64,000 nt of DNA from Gillisia limnaea DSM 15749 (GCF_000243235.1 NZ_JH594606.1:2027448-2091447), one strand, 5' to 3'; counted from the stretch's first letter, positions 25,161-34,580 are shown. Made by a program: numbers and translations. Notes: generated by a model from the sequence alone, not told the origin.

Positions 25161-25688
25161 ATGAAGGAAATAAAAAATGTGTTATTTGAAGCGGTCCTGG
25201 GAGATATTTCCAAACAGCCGGATGTCGAGGCAATAGTAAATGCTGCTAATGCCCAACTCCAAACCGGAGGCGGAGTGGCAGGTGCGATTCATAGGGCGAC
25301 AGGGCCTTAACTTTATGAGGAATGTAAACCTTTGGCGCCCATCAATCCTGGAGAAGCGGTAATCACCAAGGCTTACAACTTACCCAATAAATATGTGATT
25401 CATTGCCTGGGACCGGTGTATGGAAGGGATAAAACTGAAAAAGCGCTGCTGGCAAATTGTTATAAAAATGTGTTGCGGCTTGCCGAAGAAAATAAAATTT
25501 CCTCCATAGCATTTCCCTCTATTTCTACAGGAGCCTTCGGATATCCTTTTCAAAAGGCGACAGATATCAGTTTTAATACAATTTTAGGGGAATTGGAGAG
25601 GATTAGACATTTGCAAAAGATTAAATTTGTTCTGTTCAGTGAGCAGGATCTTAAGTTTTACGAGGAGAAACTTGAGAAATTAAATTGA
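25161..25688 (+). pseudogene. Macro domain (ADP-ribose hydrolase-like) gene with in-frame stop
   Basis: The frame from the ATG at 25161 reads [17 protein letters not shown], then [26 protein letters not shown], a TAA at 25308-25310, and continues in the same frame with LYEECKPLAPINPGEAVITKAYNLP, IAFPSISTGAFGYPF to the stop at 25686. All macro-domain motifs ([19 protein letters not shown]) are present. Family members have Glu at the stop position, so one base (GAA to TAA) explains it. The family hydrolyses ADP-ribosyl or O-acetyl-ADP-ribose esters. It is followed by pncB and pncA, an NAD-related setting. It could be inactive, or translation could restart downstream, losing the binding loop. 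Confidence 0.9.
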
Positions 25689-25716
25689 AGGCTCTCTGCT
25701 ACCAAACTTCTATGAT

Positions 25717-27120
25717 ATGCTAAATATTACTGCTACGTATACAGATCAATACCAGCTTGCGATGGCACAGGTTTATTTTCAAAATGGACAACGGGAAACC
25801 ACGGCTGTTTTCGATTATTTTTTCAGAAAACTTCCCTTTCGTAACGGTTATGCGATTTTCGCAGGATTGGAAAATCTTTTGGAAATCCTGGAAGATCTAA
25901 GATTTAGCGATTCCGATATCGACTTTTTGAAAAAACAGGAGTTTTCCGAAGAGTTCATTGAATATTTAAGGAATTTTAAATTCAGGGGAACTATTTATTC
26001 AGCAAAAGAAGGAGATCTTGTGTTTCCAACCCGTCCTGTGCTACAAGTTGAAGCGACGATGATCGAAGCTCAGATTATCGAAACCATGCTGCTCAATATA
26101 CTCAACTTTCAAACTCTTATCGCCACCAAAGCCAGCAGGATGCGTCTTGTTGCCGGAGACCGCACATTGCTGGATTTCGGACTTAGGAGGTCACAGGGTG
26201 CCGGTGGGTATTATGCGAGTAGAGCAGCCATAATAGGTGGCTTTAATGGAACCAGTAATGTAATTGCGGGAAAAGATTTTGAAATCCCGGTATCCGGTAC
26301 TATGGCGCATTCCTTTATTCAGAGTTATGATGATGAGCTCACGGCTTTCCGGGCATTTGCAAAAGGGAGACCGCACGATTGCGTTCTGCTTGTTGATACC
26401 TACGATACCTTAAAAAGTGGACTTCCTCATGCGATCAAAGTTGGGAAGGAGATGGAACAGAAAGGAGAAAAACTTGCCGGAATTCGATTGGATAGCGGGG
26501 ATTTGGCCTATTTGGCGAAGGAAAGCCGAAAAATGCTTGACAATGCTGGTCTTGAATATGTGAAAATAGCAGCTTCTAATCAGCTGGATGAATTTGTGAT
26601 TAAAAGTTTACTGGAGCAACAGGCTCCAATAGATGTGTTTGGAGTGGGAACCAATCTGGTAACAGGAAGTCCGGATGGAGCTTTAGACGGAGTCTATAAA
26701 CTGGCGGAATCAAACGGAAAACCAAGGTTAAAAATTTCTGAAAATCTTTCAAAAGTGACTATTCCGCATAAAAAACAGGTGTATAGATTAAGCGATTCAG
26801 AAGGGCACCTGGTTGGAGCAGATGCTATGACGATGCGCAGTGAAACTAGAATAGACCGTATGCACGATCCCATGGAATCCCTTAAGTCACTTGCCGTTGA
26901 AGGGTGTAAGATGGAAGCTTTATTACATCCTGTAATGATAGATGGAAAACGAACCGAGAAACCAAGGAGTCTGGAGGAAATATCCCAATACGCTAAAGAA
27001 CGGTTGGGTACTTTGCCAGCAGAATACAAACGCTTTTTTAATCCGCATATTTACAAAGTGGGCATTAGTTCTAAGTTGAAAGAAGAACGGGAAAATTTAC
27101 TCAATAAATATAAAATTTAA
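25717..27120 (+). CDS. pncB: Nicotinate phosphoribosyltransferase
   Basis: 467 residues, cytoplasmic. TYTDQYQLAMAQVYF and AVFDYFFRKLPFRNGYAIFAG at the N-terminus, FGLRRSQGAGGYYASRAAIIGG (about 157-178), GTMAHSFIQSY with the phosphorylated-loop His, and DVFGVGTNLV mark the family. It makes nicotinate mononucleotide from nicotinate and PRPP in the Preiss-Handler NAD salvage route. pncA starts three bases after its stop, so nicotinamide to nicotinate to NaMN is encoded in one operon. Confidence 0.96.
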   Translation: MLNITATYTDQYQLAMAQVYFQNGQRETTAVFDYFFRKLPFRNGYAIFAGLENLLEILEDLRFSDSDIDFLKKQEFSEEFIEYLRNFKFRGTIYSAKEGDLVFPTRPVLQVEATMIEAQIIETMLLNILNFQTLIATKASRMRLVAGDRTLLDFGLRRSQGAGGYYASRAAIIGGFNGTSNVIAGKDFEIPVSGTMAHSFIQSYDDELTAFRAFAKGRPHDCVLLVDTYDTLKSGLPHAIKVGKEMEQKGEKLAGIRLDSGDLAYLAKESRKMLDNAGLEYVKIAASNQLDEFVIKSLLEQQAPIDVFGVGTNLVTGSPDGALDGVYKLAESNGKPRLKISENLSKVTIPHKKQVYRLSDSEGHLVGADAMTMRSETRIDRMHDPMESLKSLAVEGCKMEALLHPVMIDGKRTEKPRSLEEISQYAKERLGTLPAEYKRFFNPHIYKVGISSKLKEERENLLNKYKI

Positions 27121-27123
27121 ATT

Positions 27124-27729
27124 ATGAGAGCACTGGTTATAATAGATGTTCAAAATGATTTTATTCCCGGAGGAGCTTTAGCAGTGCCGGAAGGGTATAA
27201 AATTGTGGAATTAATAAATAAACTTCAGCATAAATTTGACCTTGTGATCGCTACTCAGGATTGGCATCCGGAGGATCATTCCAGTTTTGCGGTGAATCAT
27301 CCCGAAAAAAAGGAATTCGAAAAAATAACCTGGAAAGGTCGTGAAGAGGTATTATGGCCTGTACATTGTTTGCAAAGCAGCTGGGGTGCAAAGTTTCATC
27401 CCGATTTAAGAACTTCCAAAATCGAAGCTATTTTCAGAAAAGGAACCAATCCGGAAATGGATAGTTACAGTGCTTTCTATGATAATGGCCATCTAAAAAC
27501 AACGGGATTGGCAGGGTATCTAAAAGAAAAAGGAGTCGATGAACTTTACTTTTGCGGACTTGCAGCCGAAATCTGTGTATATTTTTCTGTGATGGATGCT
27601 TTAGAGGAAGGTTTTGATGCTACAATCATTGAAGATGCCACCCGCGCTTTAGATACGACCGATTTTGAAAATGCCAAAAAAAATATTCTTGAAAAAGGAG
27701 GTAAGATCACTACTTCTTTAACTATTTAA
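27124..27729 (+). CDS. pncA: Nicotinamidase
   Basis: A 201-residue isochorismatase-fold enzyme. Asp8 in IIDVQNDF, the Lys of FRKGTNPEMDSYSAF and Cys151 in CGLAAEICVYFS form the D-K-C triad; ATQDWHPEDHSSFA holds the metal-binding D-x-H-x..H set. It deamidates nicotinamide to nicotinate, feeding the preceding pncB. Operon partner three bases upstream. Convergent with the aminotransferase-fold gene. Confidence 0.96.
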   Translation: MRALVIIDVQNDFIPGGALAVPEGYKIVELINKLQHKFDLVIATQDWHPEDHSSFAVNHPEKKEFEKITWKGREEVLWPVHCLQSSWGAKFHPDLRTSKIEAIFRKGTNPEMDSYSAFYDNGHLKTTGLAGYLKEKGVDELYFCGLAAEICVYFSVMDALEEGFDATIIEDATRALDTTDFENAKKNILEKGGKITTSLTI

Positions 27730-27831
27730 TCCCACCATTGTTCTATATAATTTACTGTATTTGAGATGGTTGTAAGGTAAGCTTCTTCAGCTCTAAAGTA
27801 TTTGGATATCCCGCCAACGCTCCTTAAACTG

Positions 27832-29055
27832 TTAGAAAATCTCTTTAAATACCTGTATCAATTTTTCCACTTCTTCCGCTGTATTGTAATGCACCAAACT
27901 CACGCGTACCACTCCGTCCTTTTTTTCAAGATCCAGATCGTGAATGAGTTTTTTGGCATAAAAATCTCCAAACCTAATTCCAATATTGGCTTTATCCGTT
28001 TGGGATACAATTTCCGAACTTTTAAAATTTTCGTGGATAAAAGAGATTGTTGGTACTCTTTTTAGACCTGAACCAGTTGTTTGACCAATAATTTTGATCT
28101 CTTTAACTGAATTCAAATAATTCAGTAATTTTTTTGCTAATTTCTCTTCATAAGCTTCGATGCGTTTAAAGCTTTCTTTGTATTTTTCTTCTTCTGAAGT
28201 GTTTTGAAGTCCGAAATGATGATCGTAGAATTCGCCCAAATATTCGGGAATAGCCCGAAGTCCATAGGTGAGTTCAAAATTGTAATTCCCCGGCTGAAAT
28301 TTATACGGGACATCTTCCGGCTTGAAGAAGTAATGATTAAGACCTTTCATCCCGATTAATAATTCAAGTTTTCCATACATCATTGCCAGATGTGGGCCAT
28401 ATGCCTTATACCAGCTAAACGTATAAAAATCTACATCCAGTTCCTGCACGTCTATTTTCCGGTGTGGTGCATAGGCAACTCCGTCTACGCAAATAAGCGC
28501 TCCGGCATCACGGACGATCTTTGCTATCTTTTTTATAGGATTAATGCTGCCCAAAACGTTGGAGCAATGGGTTACGGCAACAAGTTTTGTTCGGTTGGAA
28601 AGCAATTTTTCAAGTTCCGAAAGTTCAAGTTCAAAATTTTCGGGATTTACTTTCCAAATCTTTATTTGGATTCCCTTTTTCTCAAGGTCTGTCCAGCAGG
28701 AGACATTTGCCTCGTGATCTGTATTTGTAACAATAACTTCATCCCTTTCCTTCCAGGCATCGCTTACGCAAAGGCTCAGGATGCGCAGCAGCATCGTTGA
28801 GGTTGGCCCTATCACGATTTCTTTTTGATCCTTTGCATTTACAAATCTTGCAACCTGCCCTGCTACCTTATTCAATCGTTCTCCTGCAAGTGCAGAAATT
28901 TTATAAGAAGCACCAAGTTGTACATTGGAATTTATCAAATAGTCACTTATATAGTTTACCGAGCGACCCAGGATTTGAGAACCTCCGGCATTATCCATAA
29001 AAACGAATCCGCTTTTAAGCGCGGGAAATTGCTCTCTTACAAATTTGATATCCAT
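27832..29055 (-). CDS. Cysteine-desulfurase-like class V aminotransferase
   Basis: 407 residues from the ATG at 29055 (MDIKFVREQFPALKSGFVFMDNAGG), which is where the family fold begins; an in-frame ATG at 29139 would add 28 unrelated residues. TSTMLLRILS, NTDHEANVSCW, VTHCSNVLGSINP, CVDGVAYAPHRKIDV and FSWYKAYGPHLAMMYG (PLP Lys) follow in order. It matches the SufS-like subfamily often labelled cysteine desulfurase-like protein; no obvious active-site Cys loop for persulfide is visible. No suf genes are adjacent, so the substrate is uncertain. Confidence 0.87.
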   Translation of the reverse strand: MDIKFVREQFPALKSGFVFMDNAGGSQILGRSVNYISDYLINSNVQLGASYKISALAGERLNKVAGQVARFVNAKDQKEIVIGPTSTMLLRILSLCVSDAWKERDEVIVTNTDHEANVSCWTDLEKKGIQIKIWKVNPENFELELSELEKLLSNRTKLVAVTHCSNVLGSINPIKKIAKIVRDAGALICVDGVAYAPHRKIDVQELDVDFYTFSWYKAYGPHLAMMYGKLELLIGMKGLNHYFFKPEDVPYKFQPGNYNFELTYGLRAIPEYLGEFYDHHFGLQNTSEEEKYKESFKRIEAYEEKLAKKLLNYLNSVKEIKIIGQTTGSGLKRVPTISFIHENFKSSEIVSQTDKANIGIRFGDFYAKKLIHDLDLEKKDGVVRVSLVHYNTAEEVEKLIQVFKEIF

Positions 29056-29335
29056 GCGTGGTAGAGTTTTTAATTTTTCTGAAAAATACAATTTCCTTTT
29101 AGAAAATTTATCAGAAATAGTCAAGATCGTTTCTAGCAATTCTGAAGTTTTAAAAGATTTTATTTATTCTATCCACTAGCTTACTTCGTCGATGCCCTTC
29201 AACTTTTTTTTATCAACCATCAAATTGTCAAATTCTATCTATTTCTGTTGATAACAGGCGATTTTTATACTTTAAGAATGGTATATTTGGAATCTTTGAA
29301 TCCTTATTCACTTTAAAACGATTAGATGGATGTTA

Positions 29336-29358
29336 CTCCCTATAGATCCTATCGGGAG
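29336..29358. repeat. Degenerate dispersed palindrome in M28 leader
   Basis: CTCCCTATAGATCCTATCGGGAG, a decayed version of the 20-bp palindrome at 3593. GGATGTT upstream and GTTAAAACAA downstream match the pgi leader. It lies in the 323-bp gap before the M28 gene, which holds no gene I recognise. Confidence 0.7.
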
Positions 29359-29378
29359 TCCGTTAAAACAAAAAAAAT

Positions 29379-30929
29379 ATGAAAAAAACGCTATTGTTGT
29401 TCACTGCATGCACATTAATGCTATTTCCTCCGTTGCATGCTCAGGAAACAGATCAGGTTATTGAAAACATTATTAAAGAAGCCAATGAGAATTCTCAGCT
29501 TGAAAATTTAGGACACCAGTTAATGGATGTCATCGGGCCGCGTTTAGTAGGAACTCCCGAAATGAAACAGGCTCATGACTGGGCGGTAAAAACATACGAA
29601 GGCTGGGGAATTTCTGCCGAAAATGAACAATGGGGTGAATGGCGCGGCTGGGAACGTGGGATCACCCATATAGATCTTATTGAACCAAGGGTGAGAAGCC
29701 TAAGCGGAATGCAGCTCGCCTGGAGTCCCGGGACAAAAAAGCCTGTAGTTGCTGAGGTTGTTTTGCTTCCCGAAGCCCAGGATTCTGCTGCATTTGCAGA
29801 TGTAATATCTAAGGTAAAAGGAAAGCTGGTGATGATCTCTATGCCTCAAATGACAGGTAGACCAGATGATAACTGGGAGGAATTTGCTACCAATAAATCT
29901 TTCGAAAAAATGAAAGCGAACCGGGAGGAACAAACCAATGCCTGGAGGAAAAAAATACGAAATACGGGATATAATGGAAGAAATCTTCCGGAAGCACTTG
30001 AAAATGCAGGAGCAGTTGGGATTATTACTTTAAACTGGTCCCGTGGATTTGGTGCAAATAAGGTATTTTCTGCCTCTACAAAAAAAATTCCAACCATAGA
30101 TCTTTCTCTTGAAGACTACGGAATGGTGTATAGGCTGGCTGAATCCGGAAATAAACCAAAACTTAGAATTGTAGCAGAATCTAAGGAGCTGGGAGCTGTT
30201 CCGGCCTTTAATACGATCGCTACTATTAAAGGGACTGAAAAGCCCGAAGAATATATTATACTTTCTGCCCATTTTGATTCCTGGGATGGAGCTACCGGCG
30301 CTACAGATAACGGTACCGGAACCCTGGTAATGATGGAAGCAATGCGCATTTTAAAGAAAATGTATCCCAATCCTAAAAGAACCATCATTGCAGGTCATTG
30401 GGGAAGTGAGGAGCAGGGATTAAATGGTTCCCGCTCTTTTGTAAAGGACAACCCTGAAATTGTTGAGAATTTACAGGCATTGTTTAATCAGGATAATGGT
30501 ACCGGTAGAGTTGTAAATCTTTCCGGTGGTGGATTTCTTCACGCCTACGATTATTTAGGACGATGGATGGAAGCTGTTCCTGAAGAGATCTCAGGTGAAA
30601 TTGAAACCAACTTCCCAGGAACCCCTGCCGGCGGCGGGTCAGACTATGCTTCTTTTGTTGCTGCAGGTGCTCCCGCTTTTAGCCTGAGTTCAATAAGCTG
30701 GTCCTATTGGAATTATACCTGGCATACCAATCTGGATACCTATGATAAGATCGTTTTTGATGATGTTAGGAATAATGCGATCCTAACGGCAATCCTGGCC
30801 TATAAGGCAAGTGAAGATCCTGAGAGAACTTCAAGGGAGAAAAGTGTGCTTCCTCTTAATAGAAGGACAGGAGAGCAAATGACCTGGCCAGAGCCAAGAG
30901 ATGCTACCAGGAACGGTGGATTAGACTAA
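29379..30929 (+). CDS. M28 family secreted metallopeptidase
   Basis: 516 residues with a signal peptide ending at LHAQ (about residue 21). A PA-like insert covers about 120-260. The M28 zinc site is SAHFDSWDGATGATDNGTG (His, Asp), HWGSEEQGLNG (catalytic/ligand Glu pair), NQDNGTGR (Asp) and WHTNLDTYD (His). It is probably a periplasmic or exported aminopeptidase with two zinc ions. Monocistronic behind a leader that carries a dispersed palindrome and the shared TTAAAACAA segment. Confidence 0.9.
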   Translation: MKKTLLLFTACTLMLFPPLHAQETDQVIENIIKEANENSQLENLGHQLMDVIGPRLVGTPEMKQAHDWAVKTYEGWGISAENEQWGEWRGWERGITHIDLIEPRVRSLSGMQLAWSPGTKKPVVAEVVLLPEAQDSAAFADVISKVKGKLVMISMPQMTGRPDDNWEEFATNKSFEKMKANREEQTNAWRKKIRNTGYNGRNLPEALENAGAVGIITLNWSRGFGANKVFSASTKKIPTIDLSLEDYGMVYRLAESGNKPKLRIVAESKELGAVPAFNTIATIKGTEKPEEYIILSAHFDSWDGATGATDNGTGTLVMMEAMRILKKMYPNPKRTIIAGHWGSEEQGLNGSRSFVKDNPEIVENLQALFNQDNGTGRVVNLSGGGFLHAYDYLGRWMEAVPEEISGEIETNFPGTPAGGGSDYASFVAAGAPAFSLSSISWSYWNYTWHTNLDTYDKIVFDDVRNNAILTAILAYKASEDPERTSREKSVLPLNRRTGEQMTWPEPRDATRNGGLD

Positions 30930-30959
30930 GTCTAAGAAGTAATTTTTTACAATAAGCGG

Positions 30960-32123
30960 CTACAGTCGGGAGAATTTTTCCTTTAGGTTGTTAGCCGCTT
31001 TTGTATATCCACCATCGGCCCCATCTACAAAATGTATATGATCATCTGTAGACATATCCTTTACATAGCAAGACATTACACTTGCATCGCTTACGTGAAG
31101 GCCGTAGCTGATTTTATTCGATTTTTCTAGTTTATCAAGAAAGGAGATCAATGCTGCCCGTTGTTTCGGAGTGCCGGAGATCACAGTGTTTATCCGGCCG
31201 TCAATTGTAAGAGTATCGGTGAGTTGCACCAGTTTTTCAAGATAATTTTTACCAATTTCAGTTTGAGATAAATAAAATCTTCCGAAGATGGTTTTAAACC
31301 AGTTTTTAATAAAATAAAGGTTTTTATAATGTCCCAATTTTGTCCGCATTTCAGAATTTATCTGTCGCCAACTGGAATTTAGCTGAAGTCTTTTTACAGA
31401 AATTGGTTTCCTGCGATTTTGGGAACCGTAGATCGTGTCAATAGTTTTTAATACTTCAGAAAAAGATTGAGCAATATCAGATTTGGCATTTCCATTAACG
31501 ATCAAACTTATAACTTCCTGATTCTTTTTGGGAGGATTTATCCTGTTCCATTTGCATTCCATTCCGTCCAGGTTCAAAGGAATTTCATCAACACTAAGCT
31601 TTTCAATTTCCGAAACATTAATTTCCTTAACGAGACTTTCTGCAAATTGAAGACCGTCACCTAAAACTACCGGAATATTAAATATCTTACTCATCCTGGC
31701 TTTTGCTATCTTCAGCTCGATATTTTGTTTGTAAATTTCTTCTACTGAAACCTGGCCTATTTTTAGTTCAAATTTGAAGTTGCGTAAGGTGTTTATTCTG
31801 TGTTTGTTCAATGCCGAAATTCCTTCCTCCAGGAGTATGGGGGGAACTAAAATTACAGCCCCATCCCCACCAAAGAAGAATGGCACATTGATCCCTGCTT
31901 CAGCCGAAATATTTAAGATTGCAATGACGCTTCCGGTGGCGATAAGGTTCACTTCCCGATGAAAACCGTCCTGAATGGCCTGGGTAGAATTTTTAATATC
32001 GGCAACCAGGATGTGCCAGTCTGCAGGTAAGTTTGAAAACATAGAACCATCGGCGATCAACTCGCTTAAACCCTGTTTTCGGAGTGGTAATTCTGAATAA
32101 AAAGTCTCTGAAGAGATGGCCAT
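30960..32123 (-). CDS. DUF3095 protein with cyclase-like N-terminus
   Basis: 387 residues. ILVADIKNSTQAI near residue 38 and FFFGGDGAVILVP near 82 give a D-x(n)-GGDGA pattern like class III nucleotidyl cyclases and GGDEF relatives; the C-terminal half has no fold I recognise. DUF3095 proteins are conserved in Bacteroidetes and Proteobacteria without known function. Whether it makes or binds a cyclic nucleotide is inference. Single gene, convergent with the M28 gene. Confidence 0.85.
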   Translation of the reverse strand: MAISSETFYSELPLRKQGLSELIADGSMFSNLPADWHILVADIKNSTQAIQDGFHREVNLIATGSVIAILNISAEAGINVPFFFGGDGAVILVPPILLEEGISALNKHRINTLRNFKFELKIGQVSVEEIYKQNIELKIAKARMSKIFNIPVVLGDGLQFAESLVKEINVSEIEKLSVDEIPLNLDGMECKWNRINPPKKNQEVISLIVNGNAKSDIAQSFSEVLKTIDTIYGSQNRRKPISVKRLQLNSSWRQINSEMRTKLGHYKNLYFIKNWFKTIFGRFYLSQTEIGKNYLEKLVQLTDTLTIDGRINTVISGTPKQRAALISFLDKLEKSNKISYGLHVSDASVMSCYVKDMSTDDHIHFVDGADGGYTKAANNLKEKFSRL

Positions 32124-32296
32124 TTTTTAGAAGTGTAGTCGGAATATTCATAGAAAATTTCTAAAAAAGGAACTCTTTTTCAGCTAAGCTTAGCCTCAAA
32201 AATCTTTGAAACCTTTGTAGAATATTCAAAATATTTTATTCAGGATAAAATTGTGTTTGCAGGATTTTTTGTTTTCCGGAACAGCGTTGCAGAAAA

Positions 32297-32659
32297 CTAT
32301 TTTTTCAGGTCTGCTCCTACAGGAACTGCACAATCGTGTCCTGGCTGGCCATGAGGTGGATTTTTTACCGGAGCCGCATCATTGGACCAAACCGGGGAAG
32401 TGGTTGTCGAGGCGGGTGTAGTATTTTGTGTATTCGAATTTCCTGCTGCCTGGTCTAGTGGTGCTCCTACCGGAATGTCACAACGGTGTCCGGGTTGTCC
32501 ATGCTGCGGATTTAAAGAGGCAGTGGTTTGAGTATTGGAATTGGTGGAGTCAACTTCGGTTTGAGCCGGAGTAGTCTCATTTTTTTCTTCATCTTTACAG
32601 GAAACCATAAGGGAAACTCCCAGTGCGATAATTGCAAGACTTATATTTTTTAGTTTCAT
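32297..32659 (-). CDS. Lipoprotein with two HGQPGH repeats
   Basis: 120 residues starting MKLKNISLAII; lipobox SLMVSC gives lipidated Cys21. A Thr/Asn/Ser-rich low-complexity middle separates two copies of a motif: HGQPGHRCDIPVG (about 65) and HGQPGHDCAVPVG (about 105). His, Cys and Pro spacing is the same in both, which suggests a metal-binding or thioether-forming unit. The longer frame from 32740 is not used because the signal peptide begins at 32659. Function unknown; the motif is common in Flavobacteriia as I recall. The leader contains a dispersed palindrome. Confidence 0.83.
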   Translation of the reverse strand: MKLKNISLAIIALGVSLMVSCKDEEKNETTPAQTEVDSTNSNTQTTASLNPQHGQPGHRCDIPVGAPLDQAAGNSNTQNTTPASTTTSPVWSNDAAPVKNPPHGQPGHDCAVPVGADLKK

Positions 32660-32687
32660 AGGTAGATATTTATTGTTTTTTAGCGGT

Positions 32688-32707
32688 CTCCAGATAGCTA
32701 TCGGGAG
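32688..32707. repeat. Dispersed palindrome in the HGQPGH lipoprotein leader
   Basis: CTCCAGATAGCTATCGGGAG on the plus strand; read on the minus strand it is followed by ACCGCTAAAAAACAATAAA and then the start codon. The region from about 32660 to 32765 aligns with the leader of tadA at 61597-61690. Confidence 0.8.
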
Positions 32708-32824
32708 CAATTCGCATATTTTCATCAATTTTTGAATCAAATTCTCGTTATGATCATGTCATAACAATGAATTTTAAAAATATAATATATAAAATAGCTT
32801 ACGAAGGTAAGCGGTTTTTAACAA

Positions 32825-33808
32825 TTATTTTACAATCCGGTTTAATTCTTCCTCAGTAACATCAAGCAATCCAGATGCGGGTAATCTAAGGGTCATTTCC
32901 CGCCAGTTTTCATCTTCTGCAAAGATAGATTTAAACACCGGAATTGCCTCATTTAACCTTTTGCTGTTGGCAAGCGCGACTGCTTTCCAGAACTTCATCT
33001 CCAGATTTTCAGGAAATAAATTTTCTGCTTTCCCATATTGTAAAAGGGCATCGTTCACATCTCCGGCTTCTATCGCCAGGTCACCTTTATTCATGAATTC
33101 GTATGCACGCGCAACTTTAAGCAAACGTTCCAGTTCTAAAAGTGGATCCGGATGATCGTCTACGCGAAGATCGATCTTTTTATCCTCCCAGGAATTTACA
33201 ACTTTATTTGCTCCCACCACGATTAATGCAGCCGATTGTTTTCCCCGAATATCGCCGCCAGCTTCTTGTGCTGCCTTCAAGGTTTTTACAACTCTTTCGG
33301 CCAGGGGAAGTTTTGAATTTTCGGTAAAAGCTTTTTTCATCGCAGGAATTACATCGTCATTTAGCATCATATTCGCCTGAACCGAAAAATTATCTCCTAC
33401 GTGATGCATAGCAGATTCCACACATTTCTCACCGGTAAAAGCCGCAGCCCTTCCGGAGGCATCCAAAAATGCCACCTGCCTGAACTCTTTACCTTCATCT
33501 TTGGAAACCAGTTCCTTTAAGGCAACTGTCGAGGATTTCCCCTTTTCCATTAATTCCAGGCCATTGGGGCCATATGCGGGATTCACAAAAGATTGGGTGG
33601 CTACCACTCCTACTCCCGATTTTCCCCAGAGCACCAATGTGCCTACAGAAAACCAATGGCTTTGCACTCCTACCGCCATTTCACCGGTTATAGAATCCCT
33701 TGCAACTATGGAAAAAGTATGAGCAAAAGGATCGGTTGGGCGGTTTTGGGACACACTTGTATTTAAGGTCATACCAGATAGAACTAAGAAGAAAAATATT
33801 TTTTTCAT
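32825..33808 (-). CDS. DUF1028 protein with C-terminal TPR-like region, secreted
   Basis: 327 residues with a signal peptide (MKKIFFFLVLSGMTLNTSVS). HTFSIVARDSITGEMAVGVQSHW and GVGVVATQSFVNPAYG are DUF1028 hallmarks, an Ntn-hydrolase-like fold; about residues 230-320 look like TPR/helical repeats (YEFMNKGDLAIEAGDVNDALLQYG). The N-terminal nucleophile typical of Ntn enzymes is not exposed because of the signal peptide, so activity is uncertain. Periplasmic, function unknown. Confidence 0.88.
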   Translation of the reverse strand: MKKIFFFLVLSGMTLNTSVSQNRPTDPFAHTFSIVARDSITGEMAVGVQSHWFSVGTLVLWGKSGVGVVATQSFVNPAYGPNGLELMEKGKSSTVALKELVSKDEGKEFRQVAFLDASGRAAAFTGEKCVESAMHHVGDNFSVQANMMLNDDVIPAMKKAFTENSKLPLAERVVKTLKAAQEAGGDIRGKQSAALIVVGANKVVNSWEDKKIDLRVDDHPDPLLELERLLKVARAYEFMNKGDLAIEAGDVNDALLQYGKAENLFPENLEMKFWKAVALANSKRLNEAIPVFKSIFAEDENWREMTLRLPASGLLDVTEEELNRIVK

Positions 33809-33932
33809 TAATGAAAATTCATTTTAAGTTTTAAAGATAAACAATGCTTTTAGAGGTTTTGCTATTCAACGAAGAATAATTTGACCTATGGGGCGAAGGT
33901 GATTTGGACAAATGGCAGGGAATTATCTATTT

Positions 33933-34238
33933 TTATTCCCTTATTTCGTGTACTTCCAGATATTCCGGTCCGCCATCAACCGGATATCCTGCAATTTTTT
34001 CAGCCTTAATTCTAACCGTTTTTCCTTCGTAGGTTTTGAGGTCGATTTTTTCACTTGTTAAGGCATAAAAGTTCTCGTCTTTACTTATGGTATGTGTGCC
34101 ATATTGCCAGGATGACATTTCTATGGCTTCAATTGTCCCGGTGATCTCCATAAGCGTATCTTTTTGTATTTTAGTCGAATTACAGGCATAAGTAAACAAC
34201 AAAATTGTGATAACGAAAAATATTTTTATCGGTTTCAT
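33933..34238 (-). CDS. Small lipoprotein, OB-fold-like, unknown function
   Basis: 101 residues; lipobox LFTYAC gives Cys19. The mature part (EITGTIEAIEMSSWQYGTHTISKDE...YALTSEKIDL) reads like a short beta-barrel of the OB type. No named family recognised. It is a separate unit between the DUF1028 gene and tRNA-Arg. Confidence 0.72.
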   Translation of the reverse strand: MKPIKIFFVITILLFTYACNSTKIQKDTLMEITGTIEAIEMSSWQYGTHTISKDENFYALTSEKIDLKTYEGKTVRIKAEKIAGYPVDGGPEYLEVHEIRE

Positions 34239-34311
34239 AACAAATAGTTTAAAGGGATTCCGAAGGTAAGTTTCTTTCTATGAATTATAAAATATAAGTT
34301 TCCCGGAGAAT

Positions 34312-34343
34312 TTGAAAATATTCTCAAAACATTCTTATTTTTG
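34312..34343 (+). promoter_or_regulatory. Promoter of tRNA-Arg
   Basis: TTG (34312-34314), a 21-bp spacer and TATTTTTG (34336-34343); the tRNA begins 14 bp downstream. Confidence 0.75.
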
Positions 34344-34356
34344 CTCCCCCATTAAA

Positions 34357-34428
34357 GGCCTCGTAGTTCAACGGATAGAATAGAAGTTTCCTAAACTTTA
34401 GATCCAAGTTCGATTCTTGGCGAGGTCA
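34357..34428 (+). tRNA. tRNA-Arg (CCT)
   Basis: Acceptor GGCCTCG/CGAGGTC, D stem GTTC/GAAT, anticodon stem GAAGT/ACTTT around TTCCTAA (anticodon CCT), T stem CCAAG/CTTGG with loop TTCGATT, discriminator A. CCA is not encoded. Terminator-like hairpins follow at 34452 and 34581. Confidence 0.96.
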
Positions 34429-34451
34429 CTTTTAGCATTTTAAAGAAAATA

Positions 34452-34494
34452 AAAACCCTGTTGGTCTTATGATTTCCAGGGTTTTACTGTTTTT
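34452..34494 (+). terminator. Terminator after tRNA-Arg
   Basis: AAAACCCTG (34452-34460) pairs with CAGGGTTTT (34477-34485), followed by T-rich sequence. Confidence 0.8.
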
Positions 34495-34580
34495 TATATT
34501 TATTTTAATTAAAAGAAAATCCTATTTGAGAGTTCACAAATCGTCAACATATTTCGAAGGGAATTTTTATCTAAATGATG

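Noticed and set aside
27802-28065. 87-residue plus-strand ORF opposite the cysteine-desulfurase-like gene
   Set aside because: Antisense shadow; composition mirrors the true gene.
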